A stretch of DNA of 64,000 bases from Catellatospora tritici (lineage in GTDB: Bacteria; Actinomycetota; Actinomycetes; Mycobacteriales; Micromonosporaceae): the NCBI RefSeq assembly GCF_019083965.1, contig NZ_JAHRCY010000021.1, forward strand, positions 88,941-152,940, read 5' to 3'. Below the pieces are notes generated by a model. It had not been told where the DNA came from and ran no database searches. It saw only the letters and a list, made by a program, of their open reading frames with translations. This document shows, in pieces, positions 15,229-42,200 of the stretch (the first letter of the stretch is position 1; the number at the start of each line of letters is the position of its first letter). A program made the translations under genes and the position numbers.

Positions 15229-16818
15229 TCAGGCGGCCGCGCGCGCTGCCAGGGCGGCGCGGTCGGTCTTGCCGTTGTGGTTGACCGGCAGTTCGGGCAG
15301 CACGTGCACCTCGCCGGGCACCATGTAGTCCGGCAGCGACTCGCGGCAGAAGACGCTCACCGTACGCTCGTCGAAGTCCGCCGCCGTCGGTGACATCACC
15401 ACGAACGCGCCCAGGCTGTCTTCCCGACCCGGCCGCTTGAGCAGCAGCACGGCCGCCTCCACCACGCCGGGGCACTCGCGCAGGGTGCGCTCGATCTCGC
15501 CCAGCTCGACCCGGTTGCCGCGGATCTTCACCTGTGAGTCGGAGCGCCCGACGAAGTACAGCTCGCCGTCGGGTCCCCGGTAGGCCAGGTCGTGCGACCG
15601 GTACACCAGTTGGCCGGTGCGGGGGTCGAGGGGGTCGGGCACCAGGGCACCCCTGGTCGCCTCGGGGTCACCCCAGTACCCGGAGAACAGCGAGGGGGCC
15701 CGTACGAATATCTCGCCGACGACGCCCACCTCGTCGACCGGCCGCCCGTCGTCGTCGATCAGCAACAGCTCGGCGCCCCGGTAGCCGTTGCCGATGGACA
15801 GCCGCTCCAGGTCGTCCGGGATCGGGTCGGGCACGTCCGCCAGCGACATCGCCATCGTCTCGGTCGGACCGAAGCAGTTCACCACCCGTAGGCCGGGCAG
15901 CAGCTTGCGCAGCTGTCGCAGCTCGGTCAGGGGGAAGGCCTCGCCGGAGAAGAGGATGCCGCGCACCCCGGTCAGTTCGGCGACCAGATCGGGCTCGTGC
16001 CGCAGCGCGTGTCGCCAGATCGACGGCACGCCGTTGACGTGGGTGGTCCCGGTGTCGGTCAGGCAGCGCAGGAACCGTCGGGGAAAGCGCAGCGCGCCGC
16101 GCGGCACCGGCACCAGCGCGGCGCCGTTGCTCAGCGCCAGCCCGATGTCCAGCAGCGAGAAGTCGAACTGCAGCGGCGAGGTGGACGCGACCCGGTCGGC
16201 GGAGGTGACGATCCCGTGCGCGAGCATGCCCCGGTAGAAGGCGAGCACGCCGCGATGCGACATGACCACGCCCTTCGGTCGTCCGGTGGTGCCGGACGTG
16301 AAGATCATGTATGCGGTGTCGGTGGTCACCGCCGTCAACCGGTGCCGCACCCTGGGCACGGGCGCCCGCTCGACCGTCAGCCCGGTCGCGTCGAACCGGG
16401 CGGTCGGCAGCGAGCCGGGCAGGCAACCGCGCCGCTGCTCGGCCAAGCGCGTGTGCAGCGCGGGCTCGGCCGCGTCCAGCACCGACAGCAGCCGCTGGTC
16501 CGGGGTGTCCGGGCTGACCGGCACGAAGGTGAACCCGCCCATCGAGCAGGCCAGCATCATCGCGACCGCCGGGCCGCAGTTGTCGGACTCGACCACCACC
16601 CGGTCGCCCAGCTCCAGCCCGAGCCCGCGCAGTTCGGCGGCGTAACCCGTGGCCAGCGCCTCCAACTGTCCGTACGAGAGCACGCGCAGCTCGCCGGTGT
16701 CGGTGTAGTCGATGACGGCGGGCCGCAGCGGGGTCACCCGGGCGGCCGCCAGCAGCAGCTCGTGCAGCCGTTCCGCCGGGTGCGGCGCGGGCGTGAAGAC
16801 GCTTGGTAACTGACTCAC
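15229..16818 (-). CDS. Beta-amino acid adenylation enzyme (VinN-like), with a TTA codon
   Basis: A 529-residue acyl-/amino-acid adenylating enzyme. Motifs: FTSGTTGRPKG, FGPTE, the variant YRSHD where YRTGD is usual, and NHNGKTDR near the end. The substrate-binding stretch holds LQFDFSLLD, where VinN-type enzymes place the Asp that contacts the beta-amino group. It would load the beta-amino acid on the free ACP at 7155. The GTG at 16818 has GGAG seven bases upstream; the fourth codon is TTA, which in actinomycetes makes translation depend on the rare bldA leucine tRNA. Transcribed away from PKS1, with a candidate TACGGT -10 at 16919-16914. Confidence 0.85.
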   Translation of the reverse strand: MSQLPSVFTPAPHPAERLHELLLAAARVTPLRPAVIDYTDTGELRVLSYGQLEALATGYAAELRGLGLELGDRVVVESDNCGPAVAMMLACSMGGFTFVPVSPDTPDQRLLSVLDAAEPALHTRLAEQRRGCLPGSLPTARFDATGLTVERAPVPRVRHRLTAVTTDTAYMIFTSGTTGRPKGVVMSHRGVLAFYRGMLAHGIVTSADRVASTSPLQFDFSLLDIGLALSNGAALVPVPRGALRFPRRFLRCLTDTGTTHVNGVPSIWRHALRHEPDLVAELTGVRGILFSGEAFPLTELRQLRKLLPGLRVVNCFGPTETMAMSLADVPDPIPDDLERLSIGNGYRGAELLLIDDDGRPVDEVGVVGEIFVRAPSLFSGYWGDPEATRGALVPDPLDPRTGQLVYRSHDLAYRGPDGELYFVGRSDSQVKIRGNRVELGEIERTLRECPGVVEAAVLLLKRPGREDSLGAFVVMSPTAADFDERTVSVFCRESLPDYMVPGEVHVLPELPVNHNGKTDRAALAARAAA

Positions 16819-17103
16819 GGGGGCACTCCAGGCACTTGAGGCGCGGCGCGGGCCCGTCGGATCGGGCCAGGCATGCTCGTCGGCGCCAGACGGCGCGCGG
16901 GCCGAGTGTGGCCACCGTATGCGGGCCGTGACAGCGGCGGCAACGCGTGCCGACCCCACATCGGACGATGACCCCGCCGCGTCGCCCCGACTAGGGGTGC
17001 GTAGGGGTTAGCCAGCGCATTTGCCTGTCGTACGGTGCCGTTCTATGGCCGGCGCGCCGGCTTCCGCGCGCGGTTGGAATCCGACGATGTGGAGTGTGCG
17101 TCG
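16819..17103. promoter_or_regulatory. Divergent promoter region of PKS1 and the VinN-like gene
   Basis: On the plus strand TAGGGG boxes at 16992-16997 and 17002-17007 precede a TACGGT -10 at 17031-17036; the second box is 29 bases from it. PKS1 starts at 17104. On the minus strand a TGTGGGG run near 16959 lies 40 bases before another TACGGT at 16919-16914, a weaker match to the same layout. No gene in these 285 bases. Confidence 0.62.
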
Positions 17104-33282
<16,179 letters not shown>

Positions 33283-33294
33283 GCTGGAGTGCAC

Positions 33295-36200
33295 GTGGAC
33301 GCGAACGTCGATCAGATCGTCGAGGCGCTGCGCCGGTCGCTGCTGGACAACGAGCGCCTGCGCCAAGAGAACGGCAAACTGTCCGAACTGGTCACCGAGC
33401 CGATCGCGATCGTCGGCATGGCCTGCCGCTTCCCCGGCGGCGTCGGCTCGGCGGCGGACCTGTGGCGCCTGGTCGACGGCGGGGTTGACGCAGTCGCCGG
33501 GTTCCCCACCGACCGGGGCTGGGACCTGGACGGCCTGTACGACCCCGAGCCCGGCAAGGCGGGGCGCTCCATCGCGCGCGAGGGCGGCTTCCTCTACGAC
33601 GCCGCCGACTTCGACGCCGACTTCTTCGGTATCAGCCCACGCGAGGCGATCGGACTCGACCCGCAGCAGCGGCTGCTGCTGGAGACGTCGTGGGAGGCGA
33701 TCGAGCGGGCCGGGATCGACCCGGTGTCGCTGCGCGGCAGCCGTACCGGCGTCTTCGCGGGGGTGATGTATCACGACTACGGATTCGGCACCAGCGACGG
33801 CAGCCTGGTCACCGGGCGGGTGGCGTTCAGCCTCGGACTGGAGGGCCCGGCCGTCACGGTGGACACCGCGTGCTCGTCGTCGCTGGTCGCGATGCACTGG
33901 GCGGCGCAGGCGCTGCGCCGGGGCGACTGCACCCTGGCCCTGGCGGGCGGCGTCACGGTGATGGCGGACCCGGACATGTTCGTGTACTTCAACACCCAGC
34001 GCGGCCTGGCCCGGGACGGGCGCTGCAAGGCGTTCTCGGACGCCGCCGACGGCACCGGCTGTGCCGAGGGCGTGGGCGTGCTGGTGCTGGAGCGGCTCTG
34101 CGACGCGCGCGCCAACAGCCACCCGGTGCTGGCCGTCATCGCGGGTAGCGCCGTCAACTCAGACGGGGCGTCCAGTGGCATGACCACGCCGAACGGCCCC
34201 TCGCAGCAGCGGGTGATCCGGCGGGCGCTGGCCGACGCGGGGCTGCGTCCGGCCGATGTGGACGTGGTGGAGGCGCACGGCACCGGCACCCGGCTGGGTG
34301 ACCCGATCGAGGCGCAGGCGCTGCTGGCGACGTACGGGCAGGACCGGCACGGGGATGAGCCGCTGTGGTTGGGTTCGGTGAAGTCGAACCTGGGCCACAC
34401 GCAGGCGGCCGCCGGGGTCGCTGGTGTGATCAAGATGGTGGAGGCGATCCGGCGCGGATCGCTGCCGCGCACCCTGCACGCCGAGCGGCGCACCGAGCAG
34501 GTCGATTGGGCGGCCGGGCGGGTCGAACTGCTGACCGAGGCCCGGCCCTGGCCGCGGACCGGGCGGCCGCGCCGCGCCGCGGTGTCGTCGTTCGGCCTCA
34601 GCGGCACCAACGCGCACGTGATCCTGGCCGAGGCGGAGGAGGTCGCGGCCCCGTTTTCGGAGGCGCGGACCCGGCGCGGCGCGGTGCCGTGGGTGCTGTC
34701 GGCCAGGTCGCCCGAGGCCCTGGCCAAGCAGGCGGCCCGGCTGCGCGACCAGCTGACCGGCGGGAATGCGACCGATCCGGTGGACGTCGCCTGGTCGCTG
34801 GCGACCACCCGGTCCCGGTTCGACCACCGGGCGGTGGTCGTGGGTACGGACGCCGACGACCTGTCGGCCGCGCTGGTGGCCCTGGCCGCCGGTGACACGT
34901 CGACCGTCACCCGGCCCGCGCCGGGCCTGCCCACGACCGCGTTCCTGTTCACCGGTCAGGGCGCCCAACGCCTGGGCATGGCCCGGGAGTTGTATGACGC
35001 CTACCCGGTGTTCGCGTCCCGTTTCGACGAGGTGTGCACCGAACTGGACCGTTGGCTGGACCGGCCGATTCGCGAGGTCGTCTGGGGCGGCGACGAAGAC
35101 CTGCTCAACCAGACCGTCTATGCGCAGGCTGGCCTGTTCGCGGTCGAGGTGGCGCTGTTCGAGTTGCTGGCGTTCTGGGGTGTCAGGCCGCAGTACCTGG
35201 CCGGGCATTCGATCGGTGAGCTGTCGGCCGCGTGCGTGGCCGGGGTGTGGTCGTTGGCTGACGCGGCGAGGCTGGTGGCGGCGCGTGGCCGGTTGATGCA
35301 GGCCCTGCCCACGGGTGGGGTGATGGTCGCGGTCGAGGCGACCGAGGCTGAGGTGTTGCCGCTGCTGGTGGACGGGGTCGATATCGCGGCGGTCAACGGT
35401 CCGCGTGCCGTGGTCGTGTCGGGGGTGGAGTCTGCGGTCGAGCAGGTCGTGGCGCAGCTGTCGGCCGAGGGTCGTCGGTCGTCACGGCTTCGGGTGTCGC
35501 ACGCGTTCCACTCGGTGCTGATGGAACCGATGCTCGCCGAGTACGCCGCGATCGCGCGCGAACTGTCCTACCGCGAACCGGGCATCCCCATCGTCTCCAC
35601 CGTCAACGGCCGACTGGTGATCGCGGGTCAGCTCACCGATCCGCAGTACTGGGTCGGACAGATCCGGTCCGCGGTCCGGTTCGCCGACGCGGTGACCACC
35701 CTGGCCGAGTTGGGCACGACCTCGCTGCTGGAGCTCGGCCCCGACGCGGTGCTGACCGCCGCGGCGCGGCAGATCGCGCCGGACCTGCCCGCCGCCGCGA
35801 CCCAGCGGCGCGGGCGGGAGGAGACGGCCGCACTGCTGGCCGGGGTCGGCCACGCATTCGGGGCGGGCACCCCCGTCGACTGGTCGGCGGTGTTGGCCGG
35901 GCGGGGCGGCCGCCGGGTGGACCTGCCGACGTACGCCTTCCAGCGGGTGCGCTACTGGGAGCACGTGGTGGGCGCGGGCGGGGCGGCGACCGGCCTGCCG
36001 ACCGTCGACCACCCGCTGCTGGCCGCGCTGCTTGATCCGCCCGCCGCCGACGCCGTGCTGCTCAGCGGACGCCTGTCCGCCGACACCCAGCCTTGGCTGG
36101 CCGACCACCGCATCGGCGACACCATCCTGTTCCCCGGCACCGGCTTCGTCGAACTGGCGCTGCGCGCCGGACAGCAGGTCGGTTGCGACGCGCTGGCCGA

Positions 36201-39200
36201 GCTGAGCCTGCACGAGCCGCTGGTGCTGCCCGCGCACGGCGGCGTACAGGTGCTGGTCGCCGTCGACGCCGAGCGTGGCGTGACCGTCCACTCGCGCGCC
36301 GAGGGCGAGCAGGCCGCCTGGGCGCTGCACGCGCAGGGCACCCTGGCCGGGCGCGGTACGGCACCCGCCGTGCTGGGCCAGTGGCCGCCGTCCGGGGCCG
36401 ACCCGATCGACGTCAGCACCGCGTACCCCGACCTGGCCGAGCAGGGCTACGGCTACGGCCCGGCCTTCCAGGGGCTGCGTGCCGCGTGGCGTCGCGGCGA
36501 CGAGATCTTCGCCGAGGTGGCGCTGCCGGAGCAGGCGTACGCCGACGCGGCCCGGTTCGGGCTGCACCCGGCCCTGCTCGACGCCGCCCTGCACGCCGCG
36601 CTGCTCACCGACGGTGGCCCGACCGCGCTCCCGTTCGCCTGGTCCGACGTCACGCTGCACGCGGTCGGCGCGACCGCCGCCCGGGTGCGCGTCACGGCGG
36701 ACGGCTCCGGCGGCGTACGCGTGGATCTCGCCGATCCCACCGGCGAGCCGCTGCTGACCGTCGGCGCCCTCGCCTCCCGACCGGTCGACCCGACCCGGCT
36801 CGGCGGCCCCGCCGCGGGCCCGCTGTACAAACTGGACTCCGTGCCGGTCCCCGACGGGCCGGCCGAGCGGCGGTCGGCGATCGCCGCGCCCGAGGTGGCC
36901 GTGGCCCCACTGGCCGGGTCGGATGTCGTGGCCGACCTGCACGGCGCGGCCCGCTGGGCGCTGTCGCTGCTGCGCGACCGGCTCGTCGACGACGGCGGAA
37001 CGCTGATCGTGGTCACCCGCGACGGCGATCTGGCGGCGGCCGCGGTGCGCGGTCTGGTCCGCGCCGCGCAGGCCGAGCACCCGGGCCGGATCGTGCTGCT
37101 CGACCACGACGACTCGACACCGTACGAGCCGCTGCTGGACCGGATCCTCGCCCTCGGCGAGCCCGAAGTGTGGCTGCGCGCGGGGCAGCCGTGCCTGCCC
37201 CGCCTGGTCCGCGACGTCCCCGCCCCGGCCGCGGCCGACCCCGGCTGGGGCGACCTGGTCCTGATCACCGGCGGCACCGGCGCCCTGGGCGCGGCTGTCG
37301 CCCGTCACCTGGCCACCTCGCACGGCGTCACCGGCCTGGTGCTCACCAGCCGCCGGGGCCCGAGCGCACCCGGTGCCGACGCGCTGCTGACGGAACTGTC
37401 GCTGCTCGGCGCGCAGGTCGAGATCGTGGCCTGCGACGCCGCTGACTCCGGCGCGCTGGCCGAACTGCTGGCCACTCGGCCGGTGACCTCGGTCGTGCAC
37501 GCGGCCGGAGTGCTCGCCGACGCGGTGATCGAGTCGCTGACGCCGGAGCTGCTGGAGGCGGTGCTGCGGGCCAAGGCCGACGCGGCCTGGCACCTGCACG
37601 AGCTGACGGCGAGGCTGCCGCTGCGCCGGTTCGTGCTGTTCTCCTCGATCGCGGGCACCCTCGGCGGCCCGGGGCAGGCCAACTACTGCGCGGCCAACGC
37701 CTTCCTGGACGCCCTGGCCGGGCACCGGGTCGCGCGGGGCCTCGCCGCGCAGTCGCTGGCCTGGGGCCCATGGTCGGGCGCCGGTATGGGCGGCGAGCTG
37801 GCCGACCTCGATGTGGAGCGGATGCGGCGGCAGGGCTTCCCGCCGGTCGCGCCGGACCGGGGGCTGGCGCTGCTCGACGCGGCCGGCCGGTCGGCTACGC
37901 CCGCGCTGGTGACCGCGCCCGTCGACCTCGGCGCGCTGCGCGCCCTGGGCGGGGCGGGCACCCTCGCGCCGATGCTGCGCGCGCTGGTGCCCAACGCGAC
38001 CCGTGCCGCTGCCCGGACCACGGCGGCCGGACAGCCGGGCTGGGCCGCGATGCCCGCACCGGAACTCGACCGGGTGCTGCTGGAACTGGTCCGTACGCAG
38101 GTGGCCGCGGTGCTGGGCTACGGCTCCACGGCCGCGGTCGAACCCGGCCGCTCGTTCCAGTCGCTGGGCTTCGACTCGCTGACCGCGCTGGAGCTGCGCA
38201 ACGCGCTCACCACCGCGACCGGACTGCGCCTGCCCGCCACGCTCGTGTTCGACTACCCCGACGCGCAGCGGGTCGTGACGTACCTGCGTGACCAGATCAC
38301 CGGCGCGGCGCGGACCGTACCCGGCACGGCGGTCGCCGCCGACAGCGGCGACCCGATCGCGATCGTGGGCATGGCCTGTCACTACCCGGGCGGGATCACC
38401 TCGCCCGAGCAGCTGTGGCGCCTGGTCGCCGACGGCGTCGACGCGGTGGGGGAGTTCCCCGCCGACCGGGGCTGGGACACCGACCGGCTGTTCGATCCGC
38501 GTCCGGGCACGCCCGGCCGGACCTACACCCGGCGCGGCGGCTTCCTCTACGACGCGGCCGATTTCGATCCCGCCTTCTTCGGCATCGGCCCGAACGAGGC
38601 CCTGGAGATGGATCCGCAGCAGCGGCTGCTGCTGGAGGCGTCGTGGGAGGCGCTGGAGCGGGCCGGGATCGACCCGGGCACGCTGCGGGGCACCGCGACC
38701 GGCGTCTACGCGGGCGTGATGTACCACGACTACGCCGCCAACAGCAGCACCGGTGCGATCGCCTCCGGCCGGATCTCCTACACCCTCGGGCTGGAGGGCC
38801 CGTCGGTCACGGTCGACACGGCATGTTCGTCGTCGCTGGTGGCGATGCATCTGGCCGGTCAGGCGCTGCGGTCGGGTGAGTGCTCGCTGGCGCTGGCGGG
38901 TGGCGTCGCGGTGATGGCGACGCCGGAGGTGTTCGTGGAGTTCAGCCGCCAGCGCGGGCTGGCGCCCGACGGCCGCTGCAAGTCGTTCTCGGACTCCGCC
39001 GACGGGGCGGGCTGGGCCGAGGGCGCCGGTGTCCTCGTGCTGGAGCGGTTGTCGGACGCGCGCGCCAACGGGCATCCGGTGCTGGCGATCGTGCGAGGTT
39101 CGGCGGTCAACCAGGACGGTGCGAGCAACGGCCTGACCGCGCCGAACGGGCCGTCGCAGCAGCGGGTGATCCGGCAGGCGCTGGCCAACGCGCGGCTCGA

Positions 39201-42200
39201 GGCCGCCGAGGTCGACCTGGTGGAGGCGCACGGCACGGGGACCGTGTTGGGCGACCCGATCGAGGCGCAGGCGCTGCTGGCCACCTACGGGCAGGGCCGG
39301 GACGAGCCGTTGTGGCTCGGCTCGATCAAGTCGAACCTGGGCCACACCCAGGCGGCGGCCGGTGTCGCCGGTGTGATCAAGATGGTGGAGGCGATGCGGC
39401 ACGGCGTGATGCCGCGCACGCTGCACGCCGAGCAGCCGTCGTCGCAGGTGGACTGGGCGGCGGGCAATGTCCGCCTGCTCACCGAGGCGCGCGAGTGGGC
39501 GGTGGACGGGCGGCCGCGCCGCGCGGCCGTCTCCTCGTTCGGCATCAGCGGCACCAACGCACACGTGATCATTGAGGAGGTCGCGGCGGCGCAGGCACCC
39601 GTGGCGCCGCCGGAGCCTGGCACCGTGCTGCCGTTCGTGGTGACCGCCCGCAGTTCGGCCGCGCTGCGCGCCCAGGCCCGCAGCCTCCACGCGCACCTGC
39701 TGGCCGCGCCGGAGCACTCACCGCGCGACGTAGCCTGGTCGCTGCTCACCACGCGTGCCGCGCTGGAGCACCGGGTGGTGCTGCCCGCCGCGGACCGCGC
39801 CGAGCTGCTGTCGGCCCTGGCCCGGGTGGGCGACGGCGACCTGTCCGCGGCGGGCGCGGTGCGCTCCGCCCGGAACGTCGCCTTCCTGTTCACCGGTCAG
39901 GGTGCGCAGCGCCTGGGCATGGCCCGGGAGCTGTATGACTCCTATCCGGTGTTCGCGTCCCGGTTCGATGAGGTCTGTGCCGAGCTGGACCGCTGGTTGG
40001 ATCGTCCGATCCGGGATGTGATCTGGGGTGGGGACGAGGACCTGGTCCACCAGACCGTCTATGCCCAGGCTGGGTTGTTCGTGGTTGAGGTGGCGCTGTT
40101 CGAGTTGTTGGCGTTGTGGGGTGTGCGGCCGCAGTTCCTGGCTGGGCATTCGATCGGTGAGCTGTCGGCCGCCTGTGTGGCCGGGGTGTGGTCGTTGGCT
40201 GACGCGGCGAGGCTGGTGGCGGCGCGTGGCCGGTTGATGCAGGCCCTGCCCACGGGTGGGGTGATGGTGGCCGTGGAGGCGACCGAGGCCGAGGTCAGTG
40301 CGCTGCTGGTGGACGGGGTCGATATCGCGGCGGTCAACGGCCCGCGTGCCGTGGTCGTGTCCGGGGTGGAGTCCGCGGTCGAGCAGGTCGTGGCGCAGCT
40401 GGGCGCGGACGGGCGCCGGACGTCGCGGTTGCGGGTGTCGCACGCGTTCCACTCGCTGCTGATGGAACCGATGCTGGCCGAGTACGCAGCCGTGGCTCGG
40501 GAACTGTCCTACCGCGAACCGAACATCCCGGTCGTCTCGACTGTCACGGGGCAGCAGGCAGTTCCCACGCAACTGACAGACCCAAGCTACTGGGTGGGCC
40601 AGGTCCGGGCCGCGGTGCGGTTCGCCGACGCGGTCACGACGTTGGCGGGGCTCGGCGCGTCGGTGCTGCTGGAGGTGGGCCCGGACGCGGTGCTGGCCGC
40701 GTTGGCGGACCAGTGCGTCGAGCCGGAGCTCACGGTCGCGGCGACGCTGCGGCGGGGCCGGGCCGAGGCCGCCACGCTGCTGGCCGGGCTCGGACGGTTG
40801 TACTCGGTCGGCGTGCCCGTCGACTGGTCCGCGCCGGTCGGCACCGGGCGGCCGGTGCCCCTGCCGACCTATGCCTTCCAGCGGGATCGCTACTGGTGGG
40901 ACACGCGGGACTACCTCGCCACGTCGTGGCTGGGCGAACCCGACGCCGGGATCGCCACCGCCGGTCTGGACGCCGCGGGCCATCCGCTGCTGGGCGCGGT
41001 GGTGTCGTTGCCGGACTCCGGGGTGCTGCTGACCGGCCGCCTGTCCGTCGAGAGCCAGCCGTGGCTGGCCGACCACCGCATCGGCGACACGATCCTGTTC
41101 CCCGGCACCGGCTTCGTCGAGCTGGCAGGACGCGCCGGGCAGGAGGTCGGCTGCCCGGAGGTGGCGGAGCTGGCGATGCAGGCGGCTCTGGCGCTGCCCG
41201 CGCGGGGTGGGGTGGCGGTGCAGGTCGCGGTCGCGGCCGCCGATCCGCGGGGCGAGCGGGCGGTGACCATCCACTCGCGCGCCGACGACGGTACGGCCTG
41301 GACGCTGCACGCCGAAGGGGTGCTGTGCGCCGTACGCGAGGCCGTACCGGCACTGTCGCCGCAGCCGTGGCCGCCGGTCGGCGCCGAGCCGGTGGACCTG
41401 TCCGGCGCGTACGACGCGCTGCTGGAGCAGGGCTACGCGTACGGTCCCGTCTTCCGGGGGCTGCGGGCGGTGTGGCGGCGCGGCGACGAGACGTTCGCCG
41501 AGGTGGCGCTGCCAGAGCACGCGTACGCCGAGGCGGCCGGGTTCGGGCTGCACCCGGCGCTGTTCGACGCCGCGATGCACGCGGTGATCCTGGTCGACGA
41601 CGACGATCGCAGCACGCTGCTGCCCTTCGCCTGGTCGGGCGTGCGGGTGCACCAGCCGGGCAACACCGCGCTGCGGGTGCGCATCAGCCGCCCGTCCCTG
41701 GCCGTCGAGCTGGCCGACCTGGCCGGGAACCCGGTCGCCTCCGTACGCGAGTTGGCGCTGCGCCCGGTCGACCCGGCGGCCGCCGGGGGCGGCTCGGGGG
41801 CGCTCTACCGGATCGACTGGCAGCCCCGACCGCGATCCGGTGCCACCGCCCCGGCCTGGGCTTCCTGGACCGACGCGCGAGCCACGGCGGCGACCCCGCA
41901 GGTCGTGGTGCTCGACTGCCCCGCCGCCGACGGAGATCCGGCCACGGGGGCGCGCGGGGCCACCGGCGCGGTGCTGACGGCGCTGCAGGACTGGCTGGCC
42001 GAGCCCAGGTTCGCCGCCGGTCGGCTCGTGGTGACCACGTACGGCGCGGTCGCCGTGCCCGAGGTGACCGACCTGGCCACCGCCCCCGTGTGGGGTCTGG
42101 TCCGGGCGGCGCAGGCCGAACACCCGGACCGCGTCGTCCTGCTCGATCTGGACGACGCACGGGCGCTGCCGGACGTGCTCGGCGACGTGCTGGGCAGCGG

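Noticed and set aside
33289..33294. GTG at 33289 as the start of PKS2
   Set aside because: It overlaps the GGAG that would serve as ribosome site; the GTG at 33295 has correct spacing.
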